DNA from: Strigamia acuminata
Taxonomy: Eukaryota > Arthropoda > Chilopoda > Geophilomorpha > Linotaeniidae
Direction of reading: 5' to 3'
Length of the DNA stretch: 64,000 nt
Assembly: GCA_949358305.1 (NCBI GenBank)
Contig: OX442315.1
Coordinates: 15,404,427 to 15,468,426 of the forward strand
A program made the position numbers and the translations under genes. Position 1 is the stretch's first letter, and the number at the start of each line of letters is the position of its first letter. The notes under the pieces are model-generated. The model had not been told where the DNA came from and ran no database searches. It saw only the letters and a program-made list of their open reading frames with translations. Shown piece by piece: positions 1 to 11,120 of the stretch.

Positions 1-3000
1 TTTCCGTTGAAGATGAATTGATGGAGAGCGACAAACGGAAGCGATTGGAGACTTACGTGCAGGAAATTCGGCAATTGAGGAAACAAAAAGACGACGAGGA
101 ATTGTTAAATCGCTCGTTGTTGAAAAATATTTTAAGTTTGTGGAAAAAGATTAAAGATTTGAGGGGTAAACAAGGATGTAATAATACGGATGTAATGATA
201 CAAATTAACAGGTTAATTTATTTAATTTTAATTTTAAATTTTTTTTTTTTTAATATAAATTTTTTTTTTTAAATTATAATAGAATTGACACGAATTTGGA
301 GGAAGATCAACATGGTTGGAAACAGGAAATACAACTGGAATTTGAGGAGGAGAAATTATTGCACAAAGTCGAGAAAGTGCTGAATGAACGGTCAAAAGAG
401 AAGAGAAAAGAGAAACGGAAACGGAAAAATGCAACGGTTGATAAATTTGACCGCATTAAAGTGTTGAAAAATGTGAGGCAGAAGGCAATGAACCAAAGAA
501 GACGGCCAGGTTGAATGAGTTGGGCATTTTCAACGGTTCAGCGATTTTAATTACTTTTAATGATTTTACAGGTGAACCGAAATTACAGCCTGTTTTGACG
601 CATGGCGGCACAACTAGTGCGTCGGCTTGCTGCTTACCGTAAATAGACGAAATAAATAAAAATAAATAATCGAAAATTTAAGAAAAATATTTTTTTTTTT
701 TAGGGGCGAACAGAAACGACGTGCGCAAGTCGAAAAGATGAAATTGTTCCTGAGGGTTCTATTTAATGAAAAAGAAGTTTGTCGGACCGTTTCGAAGTAG
801 TTTGGATGGAGAAATAATTTTTTTTTGTATATTTGTGTTGATATTTATTATTTTTTAGGAGTTTTAATGGCGACTTCACTATTAATTTTAACGAAACGTT
901 TAATTTGCATGTTTTTCAAAAACCAGAGAAAATCACTTTGCAAGTGAGGATTGATTTGATTTATTTATTTATTTATTTATTTAGTTATCTATTTCATTTT
1001 TATTAGATTTTTGAGACTTGGAATTTTAGTTTGAAAAATAAATTGATTGCTGAGATTTATTTACCGATTGCAAACTCGAACACGACGGCGGAAACGGCGA
1101 AGTTTGAAGAGCAGGATTTCTCTTGCGAGACCGAACGAACTTACGCTCATGAAGGAGTTGGAAGTGGTGCGATTTCAAACATAGTTTATATAGCTGATGT
1201 ACTGTATTTCCGCAAATAATGGCCGCGGCTACTATTTGGGGGCGGCTCTTAATTGCGGAAATACGGTATTTTGATGAGAATTTAATTCCAGGTCCGAACG
1301 TGAACTTGAATTCGCAATCTGAATGTCTTTTTACGCACGGAATAATCACGTGCTCGTCTTGGTGGGGTGTGGACGGCAATGGAAAGGTTTTGTGTCCGCC
1401 AGCGCCCACCGACGATAATGCGTAAGTTTATTGTTTTATTTTTTTTATTTAATTATTTTTGGTTTTCAGTCAATTTTTTTTTTGTTTAAGTAGGAAAAGG
1501 ATTCGAGATGCTTTCGGAGTGGTTGGAGTCGTCGATAGGGATCAATTGGACACGTGGATTAAGGAATCTCATCTCGATCCGAACGATCCGGCTAACAGTG
1601 CATTTTTGCATTTAATTCGAGTTGGTGTTTATAGTTGGAAAATTGGAGATTTTGATTTTGATTTTTGGTTTGTTGTTAGGATTCGTCCGACGTGGATGTT
1701 GCGGAACGAGCGAAACATTTTCGTTTGAATCATTTACAAGAAGAATTTAACTTGGCGTCGGACGATGCGATCGAAAAGAATCCGCGCTTCCGGTTGCTGC
1801 GGTTGCGGGAACAACGGATACCCGAGTTTGAAGGACTCGTTATGATTCCAGTCAACACGCGGGAAATTTCCTCCGATATTTTCGACGTAAATTGAAATAA
1901 AAAAATCGAATTAAAAATTAAATGTACCTCATTTTTGCCGCGGCTACTATTCAAATGAGGATCTTAATTGTGGAAATCGGTATTTAAATGTACACGTATT
2001 TTTTAAGGCATATGATCGACGTCAAGCGGAGGAAAATGTCGAATTCGAAACGGATGATGTGGACGCGCATCGACAACGAGTGCAGAAATTATTGGAGAAA
2101 ATTTTCGACCGAATTCGAACACAACACAAAACCGTTTTATACAAAACTGTGTTAGAAAACATCGTGGCGGAAGAACAAGTTCCCGACATCAGGTTCGTAT
2201 AAAATATAATTTAATTTCTGTTTTATTTAATTTAATTAATTAGTTGATTATTTCTTATTTTAGGACGTTGAGTCTCGCGATGCTTCGCATTGCGGAACCT
2301 TTCCGGCCGCTGCGTCCGCTCCGGAAAGAAGGGAAACAAATTCCGACACAATTGGTCGCCACACCCGCAATCAATATGTTGGTGACCGTCGTCCGTGGGT
2401 TCAACATTCCAGTGAGACGTGACGCTTTGCGAGCTGCGTCCACGCGGCGGATGATGAGCGCCGTTTCGTCATTTCGGTCGACCCGTGAATCGCTCCTCGC
2501 TTTGGATCCGCCGGTTAAACCCTTTGTGGAAGTTTCTTTTCAACGTCACAGAGTAAAAACGGGCGTTGCTGAGGGCGCGAACCCCACATGGAACCAACGC
2601 TTAACTCTTCCGTTACAGTAATATATTTGTTTGTTGGTTGGTTTGTTAGTTTATTCATTTTGTTTCAGAATTCCGACGAATTTTGAAAACATCCACAACA
2701 TTAAAGATGTTCTTTATTTAAATATATTCGACGAAGTGCGAACGGATGTTTTGGAGGACGAAAGGGACCGGGACGTGAGGGTCCACGAACGCATTGAAAG
2801 GCGATGGTTGGGGGTGTTGAGGATCCCTTTCACGACTTTATATTTCAATTCGAGGGTGAAATAATGTTTTATTGATTTTTTTGTTGGTTTTAATTGATTT
2901 TTAGTGTGTTTTGGTGTGTTTTAGTGGAATTTTTGTGTGTTTTAGTGGATTTTTGTGTGTTTTAGTGGATTTTTGATGAGTTTTAATGGATTTTTGATGT

Positions 3001-4640
3001 ATTTTTACTGATTTTAGATCGAGGGAACTTTTAAGGTGGAAACGCCGCCCGTGTATTTGGGGTACGTGTGGAATCCGGATGTTTACACGGAGGAAGGAGC
3101 GCGGAATCCGAATGCGACTTATTTGTCGCTTTTTATCACGTTGGATCCTGGATTGCCGTCGAGCGAAAAATTTGAGATGAAATTGGACGGCGAAGAACCG
3201 TTGTTGACTGCTTATGCCGACAAATGGCTGTCGAGTCTCTCCAATCCGTGCGTGAGACGCGTTTTGAAGACATTTGTGATAAATCACGAAGGATGTACGG
3301 TGTTTATACCGCGATTTATTCACCCGCTGAATCCTCCGAGCGAAATTTTGAACCTGAAACTACCTATTGACAAAACAATGGTTAAGTTAATCGATTCTTT
3401 GCAACTTTGACATTAAAATTTAATTTTTTTAAAACATTTTACAGGAACTTTTGGCTCGTTTTGTGTCCCTGATACCGCGGATTAGCGTTGCGACCATTTT
3501 CTCTTCAATGTGCGACATTTGGACCACTTGCGACGTATTTTTTTGACACAATTTCGTCTGTTTATTAAATAAATTTAATTAATTTTTTTTTAAATAGAAA
3601 ATGTTTAGTTTGATGTGTGGATCTGACCAAGAACACGCCATACTGCTGTGCAACTACTTTCTATATTTGAACCAACCGGCTTGGCTGGCATTTGTTGCAG
3701 CAATTCCCGAAGGACCAACCGCTTACGTTTTGACGGAAAAACAAGGCGCTTATTACTTGTGGCGCAGCACGACTGGAGAATGCTTCAACAGCCGCGATCA
3801 TTTCTCGCCGGTGATGCGCATCGATTGCTTAGTCAACCAACATAACGTGACGTCGATCGAAGGGTTAATTAACGTTGTTTTGATTGAGTATTTTCAATTT
3901 CAGATCTGGGCGTGCACGAATTCGTACGTGAAACCGTCGCAATTCACTTTTAAACTGCACAAAAGCAATTTGTGGAAGCCTTTTTTTACTAAATCGTTTT
4001 TAAATCCCGGATTGAGAACAGTTCAAGTAATTATAAGGAATAATACGTTAATGTTTTAACGGTTTTTAAATAGTGGGAAACGTTAATTGCAGCCTGAGCA
4101 GTTGGTTTACAAACGCACCAATGTGAGCAATTTGGAAAAACTGGAGAATAATATCGAGAGAACACTGCGGGATAAAGTGATGGATTGGAGGAGCAGACAC
4201 CGGACACCTTGGAACAGACATTGCAACAGGATTTTGAAAAATCTTTTAACAAAGTGATAAGGATTTAAAAAAATCGATTTAAAAATTAATATTTATTTTA
4301 ATTTTTATTTTTAGATTGGAACAAATTCGCAACCACCAGATAGAACAAACCGATTTCATTCAGGAAGAATTAGCGGACATTTTAACAGCGTATAAAGTAA
4401 TTTTTTTATTATTTATGTTTTTATTTATTTAATTTAATTTAATTTGATTGATAGGTGAATGGATTTCCGATTGATTTTCCTTATGCGGACATGGATGTGA
4501 TCTGCGAGTCGGTTTATGCCACCGGAGTGCACAGTTTCGAGCACCCGGATGCGGAATTCTCCCTGGCTGTTTACGTTCATCCGTACCCCAACAACATAAT
4601 GGCCGTTTGGGTCTACATAGCGGCGCTCATTAAAAGATAA
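1..4640 (+). CDS. CC2D2A: CC2D2A, ciliary transition-zone C2-domain protein (5' partial)
   Basis: The spliced exons follow the C-terminal two thirds of CC2D2A (MKS6), a component of the MKS module that gates the ciliary transition zone. In order I see a charged coiled-coil-like stretch (18-510), a block with FLRVLFNEKE (about 740-780), HEGVGSG (about 1150), DPNDPANSAFLHL (about 1578-1616), the C2 domain with MLVTVVRGFNIPVRRDAL and FVEVSFQRHRVKTG (about 2374-2870), FKVETPPVYLGYVW (about 3029-3075), and the transglutaminase-like region with EEHAVLLCNYFL-type and AIPEGPTAYVLT motifs (about 3600-3860). The end YVHPYPNNIMAVWVYIAALI matches the family's C-terminus, with TAA at 4638-4640. The N-terminal part lies outside the window, so no start is called. 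About a dozen small introns are present, two of them carrying palindromic repeats. A gene convergent with it (IP6K) ends about 390 bp downstream. Confidence 0.93.
1200..1268. mobile_element. short palindromic MITE-like element, copy A, in CC2D2A intron
   Basis: A 69-bp element has inverted ends TACTGTATTTCCGCAA (1200-1215) and TTGCGGAAATACGGTA (1253-1268), which pair at 15 of 16 positions. It fills 55% of a 125-bp intron (1167-1291). The core CCGCGGCTACTATT and the segment TCTTAATTG recur in copy B about 720 bp downstream, so this is a repeat family and not a chance hairpin. No clear target-site duplication is seen. The transposon superfamily is unknown. Confidence 0.6.
1918..1993. mobile_element. 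MITE-like element, copy B, with flanking direct repeats
   Basis: This stretch shares CCGCGGCTACTATT (1938-1951) and TCTTAATTG followed by GGAAAT and CGGTATTT with copy A. It is bounded by a perfect 10-bp direct repeat TTAAATGTAC (1918-1927 and 1984-1993), which could be a target-site duplication. It occupies most of a 121-bp CC2D2A intron (1887-2007). The outer inverted ends are worn. A small internal hairpin is formed by CTCATTT and AAATGAG. Confidence 0.5.
2891..3016. repeat. degenerate 20-bp tandem repeat in CC2D2A intron
   Basis: About six imperfect copies of a unit close to TTTTTGTGTGTTTTAGTGGA occupy nearly the whole intron between two C2-domain-region exons. No coding potential is expected. 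Confidence 0.6.
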
Positions 4641-5033
4641 TAAAATAAAAGCAATAATTTTTTTTTTTCAGTAGATAACTTTATTAAATTAAATTATTCA
4701 CCCCTTGCAAAAATAATTTTATTTTGGATATTTATAAATAAAATAAAATTTATAAATATATATACATATATTTATAATGAAAAGAAGGAAATCAAACGTA
4801 CATAAAGTATGAGAAATGAATTTTAGTCGAAAACAAGGATAATCAAACCTAACCTACATAAAGTATGAAAAATGAATTTTAGTCGATATGAGGATTTGTT
4901 TGTATTTTTGTATCTTTTTTTAAAAAATAAGAAATAAATAAATAAATAAATAAAGGAAGAGAAAAAAAAACAAAAAACAATTAATAAATTGATGGAATGA
5001 AATATTTTTACATTTTACATTTTCTTTTCGTTG
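4641..5033. other. convergent 3' flank of CC2D2A and IP6K with a duplicated 32-bp segment
   Basis: This AT-rich spacer holds AATAAA-type polyadenylation signals directly after the CC2D2A stop. A 32-bp segment starting TACATAAAGTATGA occurs at 4799-4830 and again at 4855-4886 with one mismatch. No gene is seen. Confidence 0.55.
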
Positions 5034-6953
5034 TTAATTATACTCTTTCTCGATGTTTCGTAAGATATCGATCAAATTTCGCAGCCCGAAAATATATCCC
5101 GTATCCGGCCCCGCATTGCTCGATTGGGCCGAGATGCCCGTATGAGTCGAATGGGCAAAATCTATCATGCGAATATCAACCATTTTGGGCGGCGTGGACT
5201 TGGTCCTCGAGTCCTGTCGATTCGGCATCCCTTGGAACGACACCGACGTCGGAGGTGGTCGTTTTTTTCCGGCCTGTTTGCTCGTGGTCGGCTCGTTGCC
5301 GATGCTGTGCGTCGACCGACTCCCGCTGTCGCCATTTTCCAAATTAGACGGCGAGCAACTTCCTTGCGCCGGGTTTAACGAGCCGTTCGACATCACGTAA
5401 CCGCCGTCGACCGCCTCGACCAGCGATTCGTTGCTTTTCGAGACTTCCACGTCCCCCTGCTCGAATCCGTCGTATAACATGAGCAGCGAACTCGTGTAGA
5501 AACGAAACGTGTCTTGTTTTTCCAACACCGACACTAATTGTTGTAATTGTTCGACGATGGAGGAAATCAATTCGCCACGAACTCGCATTCCGTTGTGCAG
5601 GAATTGAACTAACGCTTGACGGAACCCATCGACCGACAACGTGCGCCCGTAGTATTTGTTTCTGCACAGAAAACGACGCACGTTCTTTTGATAAACCTGA
5701 AATTTGGGGTAAAATAATGATTTTTTTTTTTACTCGTTTTGATCGATTTTAATATTGACCTGCATTCCGCATATCCGGACGCCCAATTTACTGGACGTCG
5801 ACATGGCGACTTTGGCATCTTGGCGTTTTTTCTTAGCGGGGGTCGCGTCGTCGCCGTATTGCCGGATCCCCATTTTTAAATCCAACACGCATGGATATTT
5901 GTAATTCCACGTTAGATTTTCCAATAATATAAATTCTGGAAACAAAATTAAGAAATATTTTTGGAAAAAAAATGAATACATCCAATTCTGTTTTTAGATA
6001 GGTTCCAGAAAGAAAAAAAGAAAAACATTTAAAGAAACAAACAAACATGGGGAATTGCCTAAATATTTTCTAGACAACAGTTAAAACAAATTTTAAAAAG
6101 TCAAATTTTCTTTTAACCGTGTTAAATCACAAGAAATCGTGTAAAACGGAATTAAATTAATTTTTTTCTCGATCTTGTAAAAACAGAATTGGGTATATTT
6201 GATGGGAATAATTTTAAGAAATTTTAGAAATCTGTTTACGTTGAACGAAACTTCCGGTTTCACCGAGAAATACTTTACTCAAATGATCGCGATGGCACTT
6301 CAATACCCAAGGATTCGTGGATGAACCTTTACGTTCCGCCTTATCTACAACTTCTTCGAACATTTCGTCTAAATGCGATTCAATTTCAATACTGCTAGTT
6401 CGACGTAATCTAATTCTAAAAATAAAAATAAAAATTATCCTCTAATTATATAATTTTATTTATTTATTTTTTTTACCTCGAGTGCATCTGTTTCTTGGGT
6501 GATAAATCGCGCTCATCTTGCGTATCATGGTTTGATCCAGAACTAAACGTCTGCGGCGGATAAGCTGTGAGCGTGATATATCCTTCCTTATCCTCTATAA
6601 AACTCACTTCAATCACACCTGAAACGATCAAAACACCTTTAAACACCGGCAAAAACTAAACAAAACATCAAAAACCAAACAAAACATCAAAAACACATCC
6701 AACCTTTAAATTTTGGTGTAAATTTGGCCAAATCTGGTGGCAGTGTCGTGTAGAATTGAAGCTCTCTCGCAATCAACGGTTTGCAAACTGTAGAATCATC
6801 AAAACTGAGCATAGAACTGTGTCCTCCAACTTGATGTATAAATGGCTCGAGCTTTCCAAAAAAAATAGTAAAAATAAATAACTAAACATAAAATACACAA
6901 TTTATAAATAGTAATATTTTTTTTTTAAAAATATATTAATCACCTACATTCAT
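5034..6953 (-). CDS. IP6K: inositol hexakisphosphate kinase
   Basis: It phosphorylates InsP6 to 5-InsP7 using ATP. The substrate-binding motif PxxxDxKxG is present as PCVLDLKMG (about 5903-5877). The second family signature, SSLLMLYDG, is near 5490-5470, and the metal-binding [12 protein letters not shown] is near 5180-5145. The protein ends [21 protein letters not shown]-like, as in animal IP6Ks. The start is inferred as ATG at 6951-6953: this first exon codes only Met-Asn before a GTAGGT donor, and the next exon begins [15 protein letters not shown], matching the IP6K N-terminus. Further exons lie near 6700-6855, 6480-6620, 6225-6420 and 5757-5940. Estimated length is about 430-440 residues, normal for the family. 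A serine- and proline-rich linker (about 5400-5200) is less conserved. It is divergent from the NUDT-type gene at 8034. Confidence 0.94.
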
Positions 6954-8033
6954 TTTCAAATCACGTTTGTACTAAATTAAACTAAATTTAATCAACAAAC
7001 TCAAACTGTATACCAGTACAGGTTTTCGGCAAGGTGGAGGGCCTTTCTCCATGAGCTTATAGATGTCATGTGTGAAGCCACTTCCGTGTCAAGAAATGAT
7101 ATTCTAGTAAATTACTCGGCTTCTCACCATTTATCCACTTGTGCCGAAGACTAGAAAAACCGGAAACGATTAGAAAATTGATCTAAAGAGTTTACATGCA
7201 CCGTAGTCAAACCTTTGGTTTTTCCCTTTATTTAGCGTAGGCTTACAAACATGCACAACTTCACGCGCACGTGGGTTAATGGCGGGCTAGTAGAGTAGCC
7301 ACACGAGCTGGTAAATGCAAATCGAGCCGATGTCAAGCAAAAATCGAGTTAGGGTCAAGAAAAAGCGAGTTAAGAGCGAGCGAGTGATGAAAACGTTTTG
7401 AGTCGCGGGTGAACAAATCAGCTGATTTTTACCGTTGGGTTTGAGCGAGTGTTGTGCTGTTATTGAGTATTGATTTTGTATAGTCTTTTTTTATTTATTT
7501 TTTAATTATTTCTTTTTAATTTTTAATTTTGATTTCTCGTTGGATTTTTTAAATAATTGATTTCGCGTGGTTTTTTTAAGACTAAATTTCATTCATAAAG
7601 TGTCGGCTTCGCTCCACATCGCGGATAAATTAGTGTATTTTATGTAGGGTGGCCAATGGGATGGGTTGGATTTGACACGTGATACAAACATTGATGACGT
7701 GATGGCAATGTTAATCTCGACCTTATCCGTTTTAGAGTTGATTAATTTAAATTTTTAAGGAAATTAGGCGGGGAATTAAGGACTAGGTGGAAATATAAGG
7801 TAAGTTTTGCGTTTTTATTCGTACAGAATCGTTTTGTTTTAAAATAATTTGGAATTTTGGGTGGAAAAAAAATTGATATGTGGAATCTGGGCACACGAGT
7901 ACTTTAACCTCTGCAAAGATGGCGTTGTCGAATATCTGTTTAGGAACATGTTCGCTCTTCTTCAACGTTTTAGAGCGATTCGCTTCATAGTGCACCGTTT
8001 TTATTGATTCATTCGCTTCAGAAAGAAGAGGAA
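6954..8033. promoter_or_regulatory. divergent promoter region between IP6K and the NUDT3/4-type gene
   Basis: The start codons of the two oppositely oriented genes are about 1.08 kb apart. The part at 7000-7450 is clearly richer in G+C than the surrounding introns. Two CACGTG E-boxes are present (7268-7273 and 7676-7681). No open frame or RNA gene was recognised. Transcription starts cannot be placed from sequence; untranslated leader exons of either gene could lie here. Confidence 0.5.
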
Positions 8034-10089
8034 ATGGTGAAAGAAAAGCCCAACTCGACTCGTACTTACGATGGAGATGGGTATAGAAAACGGGCTGCTT
8101 GTCTGTGTGTACGAAGCGAAGATGAAAATGAGGTAAAAAATCCACTCATCAAACTAATAAATAAATTAGTAAATAAATTCTTCTTCCAAGTGTTTTTCAC
8201 GCCTAAAATACCCATTAGTTTATTAGAAAATTCGGAACAATGATTTTACCTGTGGGATATGGAATTTTGTTGGAAAAATAATGAAAATAATGAAAAAAAT
8301 TGAATTTTTTCGGTTTTTTCTCGATTTTGACATTAAGAAAATTGGGAAAAATTATTATTATTATTAAGTTGTTTTTTTTTTGTTTGGCCTTTATCCAAAC
8401 TTGTGCTTGAAATGCGTTTAAAAGTTGATGATGCGATTACAAGTTGGTGGTCGATCAAATTGCAAAAAAAAATGCTTTTAGTGCAATTTAGTCTTTTTCA
8501 TTAGATGAGTTGAATTTCAAAAAGAAAAGTAAAATCTTTTGTTGATGGATTTTTTTGGTTTTTTTATTTTTTATTTTTTGTGTAAATTGCAACACTCGAT
8601 TAGATGAATCAATTTAATCATTTAATCGCGGATCTAATCGGAATGTGTCGAAAAATGTTGCAAAGACGTTTCACCGAGCGGTTATTAGTTTGTAATTTGG
8701 TGATAAATGACGTCTTTTTTGGAAGGGTCGTTCACAGAACTTTCGCTTTTTCTATATATAGATTTTTGTCTAGTCTGGTCAATTTGATTAGATTGAATGA
8801 CGTAATAAATTGAGTCTTCTTTTGGGGGTAAAAGCATGGTGAGTGACGTCATAAATCATTCATCGTTCCGCTAATGGCCGACGATTGAACCTATGTTTAT
8901 TCGTTTTCGAAAACCGAAATAATTCAATGAGAATATGATGTTTTTGTTGTTTAAAATGGTTTCTAAAATTAATTTGTTTTTTGTTTTGTGTTGCCACGAA
9001 AGTGAAAACATGTTTACATGTCATTTGACTAATTCGGTTTGTTGGTTTTTCAGGTGCTGTTGGTGACGAGTAGTCGGACACCAGACCGCTGGGTCGTTCC
9101 CGGTGGAGGATTGGAACCGGAAGAGGAACCGAGCACGGCCGCCATACGAGAAGTGTGGGAAGAGGCCGGCGTGAGGGGAAAATTAGGCCGATGTTTAGGA
9201 ATATTCGAGGTGATTTGCGTGACAAATGGAGAGAAAAATTGATTAAAATAAAAATTAATTTAAAAATTGCCAATTGGGAGTCGCACGGGCTATAACGAAG
9301 GTAACGACCGAATGATTTCCCAATTGAGTTTTTTTTTTCTTTTTTTTTTTTTTTAATGTCGTTGACATTTGGAACGAGTTTCTGAGTCAAGGTTAAGTTG
9401 ATTGTCAATATGTTTTGTGTAAAGCTATTAACGGAGCGTCGAAATGTTAAAAAAGAAGTGCTATTGAATTTTCCCTGTTATTTTTTTATATTATCTATTT
9501 TCAGAATCAGGAACGTAAACATCGTACGGCTGTGTTTGTTTTGGTTGTGACTGAAGAGATGGATGAATGGGAGGATTCGAGGAATATTGGTATAATTAGA
9601 ATTTAAAAAAATTTAAAAAAAAAAATTAGTTTTTTAATTATGTTTATTCCAATAATTAATTTTTCTATTTATTTCATTCAAGGAAATTAATTTTTTAATT
9701 TATTTCATTCAAAGAAATAATTTTTTAATTTTTTTTAATTTAATATTTTAATTATTTCAATATTTTTTTTAGATCGAAAACGGAAATGGTTTAAATTAGA
9801 AGACGCTTTAAATCACCTGGAAGTGTACAAACCAGTCCAGTGGAGTTACGTTAAATTATTGGATAAAGTTGATAAAGTGAGGGTAAAAGATTTTCAAGAT
9901 TTGATTGTAAAGTTTTCTATAAAAATTCTAAATTGATTCATAGTACGTAATGGATTTTCGCAGGGCTCGTGTTCGTCCATGGAAGATCCCAGCTGCAGTT
10001 CGTCGTTAAGTGCCACGTCGACGTCGACCGAAGAGACCGAGGAAGTAGTTTCGCAACCGAATGGCAAGGCGAGCGGCGCCACCGCCTGA
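8034..10089 (+). CDS. NUDT3: diphosphoinositol polyphosphate phosphohydrolase (Nudix, NUDT3/NUDT4 type)
   Basis: It hydrolyses the pyrophosphate of inositol pyrophosphates (InsP7, InsP8) and dinucleoside polyphosphates. Exon 1 (8034-8131) codes TRTYDGDGYRKRAACLC, the family N-terminus. Exon 2 (about 9054-9210) holds RWVVPGGGLEPEEEPS and the Nudix box ending REVWEEAGV, which fits Gx5Ex7REUxEExGU. Exon 3 gives NQERKHRTAVFVLVVTEEMD, exon 4 KPVQWSYVKLL, and exon 5 (about 9963-10089) a serine/threonine- and acid-rich tail ending with TGA at 10087-10089. ATG 8034 is the first in-frame ATG. Intron 1 is long (about 920 bp) and carries a perfect TGACGTCA. It could equally be named NUDT4; invertebrates usually have one gene for this group. 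Confidence 0.93.
8844..8851. promoter_or_regulatory. TGACGTCA (CRE/ATF palindrome) in NUDT intron 1
   Basis: A perfect TGACGTCA, with related half-sites TGACGT near 8708 and 8798 in the same intron. This is the consensus for CREB/ATF bZIP factors; binding is inferred only. Confidence 0.35.
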
Positions 10090-10471
10090 CACGAGGAGGG
10101 AGAACAATAACTGAGTGAAATGTATAAAAAGAAATTAAAAATAAATGTACAACTGAAAATGCAGAAAATTGGGCGGCGGCGAGTTGCACGACGGGTCAAG
10201 TACACTCGCCATCTCTCGTATTGTCGTGTTTCTTCGTTGGAACGAACTTTTTCTTCTTCGTGCTCGTGCTCGTGCTCGCCCGAAAACTCATCACATTTCA
10301 TGTTGGCTGAACCTGAAGTATTGGGGAAACATTTTGTTTTTCTTTTGTTGTTGTTTTTCTTTTTAAATGAATTTTTTGTTTTGTAATTTATTCATTTCCC
10401 CGTCGTGTGTTTTTTTTCCATTGATTTCAATTGTCTGAAGAAAAAAAATTCTTGTTATTATTTTTTTTTGG

Positions 10472-10508
<37 letters not shown>

Positions 10509-11120
10509 AAAACGAAGATAAAAGAATTTTTTTTTCATCTCATTAGAAAACAAGAAGAGAAAAAATTGCCTTTGATGCCAAAGGGAGTGCGTGTGTGTTC
10601 GTTTTGGATCGAAGCCGGTGTTGTGAATGTGTTTAGAACGATTGAATTTATTAAACTGTTTAACCAATTTTATAGTTGTACAAATTAAATAGGATATTTT
10701 TAATTTTTTTGTCCCTGAAAAGCGAGAAAGAGAAAAAAAACAATAAAATGAATCATTCCAACTGTATTTTCATATTTTTGTTAGCCATCTTTAGTTTGTT
10801 TTTGTTATTTTGTGGAAAATCTTTTATTTTTACCGGGATAATTAATTAATTTAATTAATTTTACATTTAATATAATTCTTTTTCCCGCACATTTTCTATG
10901 GCAATCCAGAGTTTGTAGATTTTAAGGTTAAAAAAAGGAAAAAATGGAAACGAAAAAATGTTTAACGGAAGTCAATGATTTTTATTTACGGTTTATTTTA
11001 TACGAAAAAAAACAAAATATCTTAATTTTTAGTAAATATGAAATAAAAGAAAAGAATTTCAGTGAATGTGATAAATATTTTACAGTCTCAAATATTTTTT
11101 TAAATAACTTATTTCTTGTT
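10090..11120. other. convergent 3' flank of NUDT3/4-type gene and ARFRP1
   Basis: This is a 3' UTR-like stretch. It contains an (ATT)n microsatellite at about 10474-10506 and an AATAAA at 10742-10747. Open frames here are short, without conserved features. No gene is seen. Confidence 0.5.

Noticed and set aside
7010-7300. Possible structured RNA gene in the IP6K/NUDT spacer
   Set aside because: No A/B box, snRNA or 7SK/7SL signature was found; the G+C-richer sequence fits promoter or leader exons.
8860-9408. 182-codon minus-strand open frame
   Set aside because: It is the antisense shadow of NUDT exon 2 and its flanking introns, with no plausible family features.
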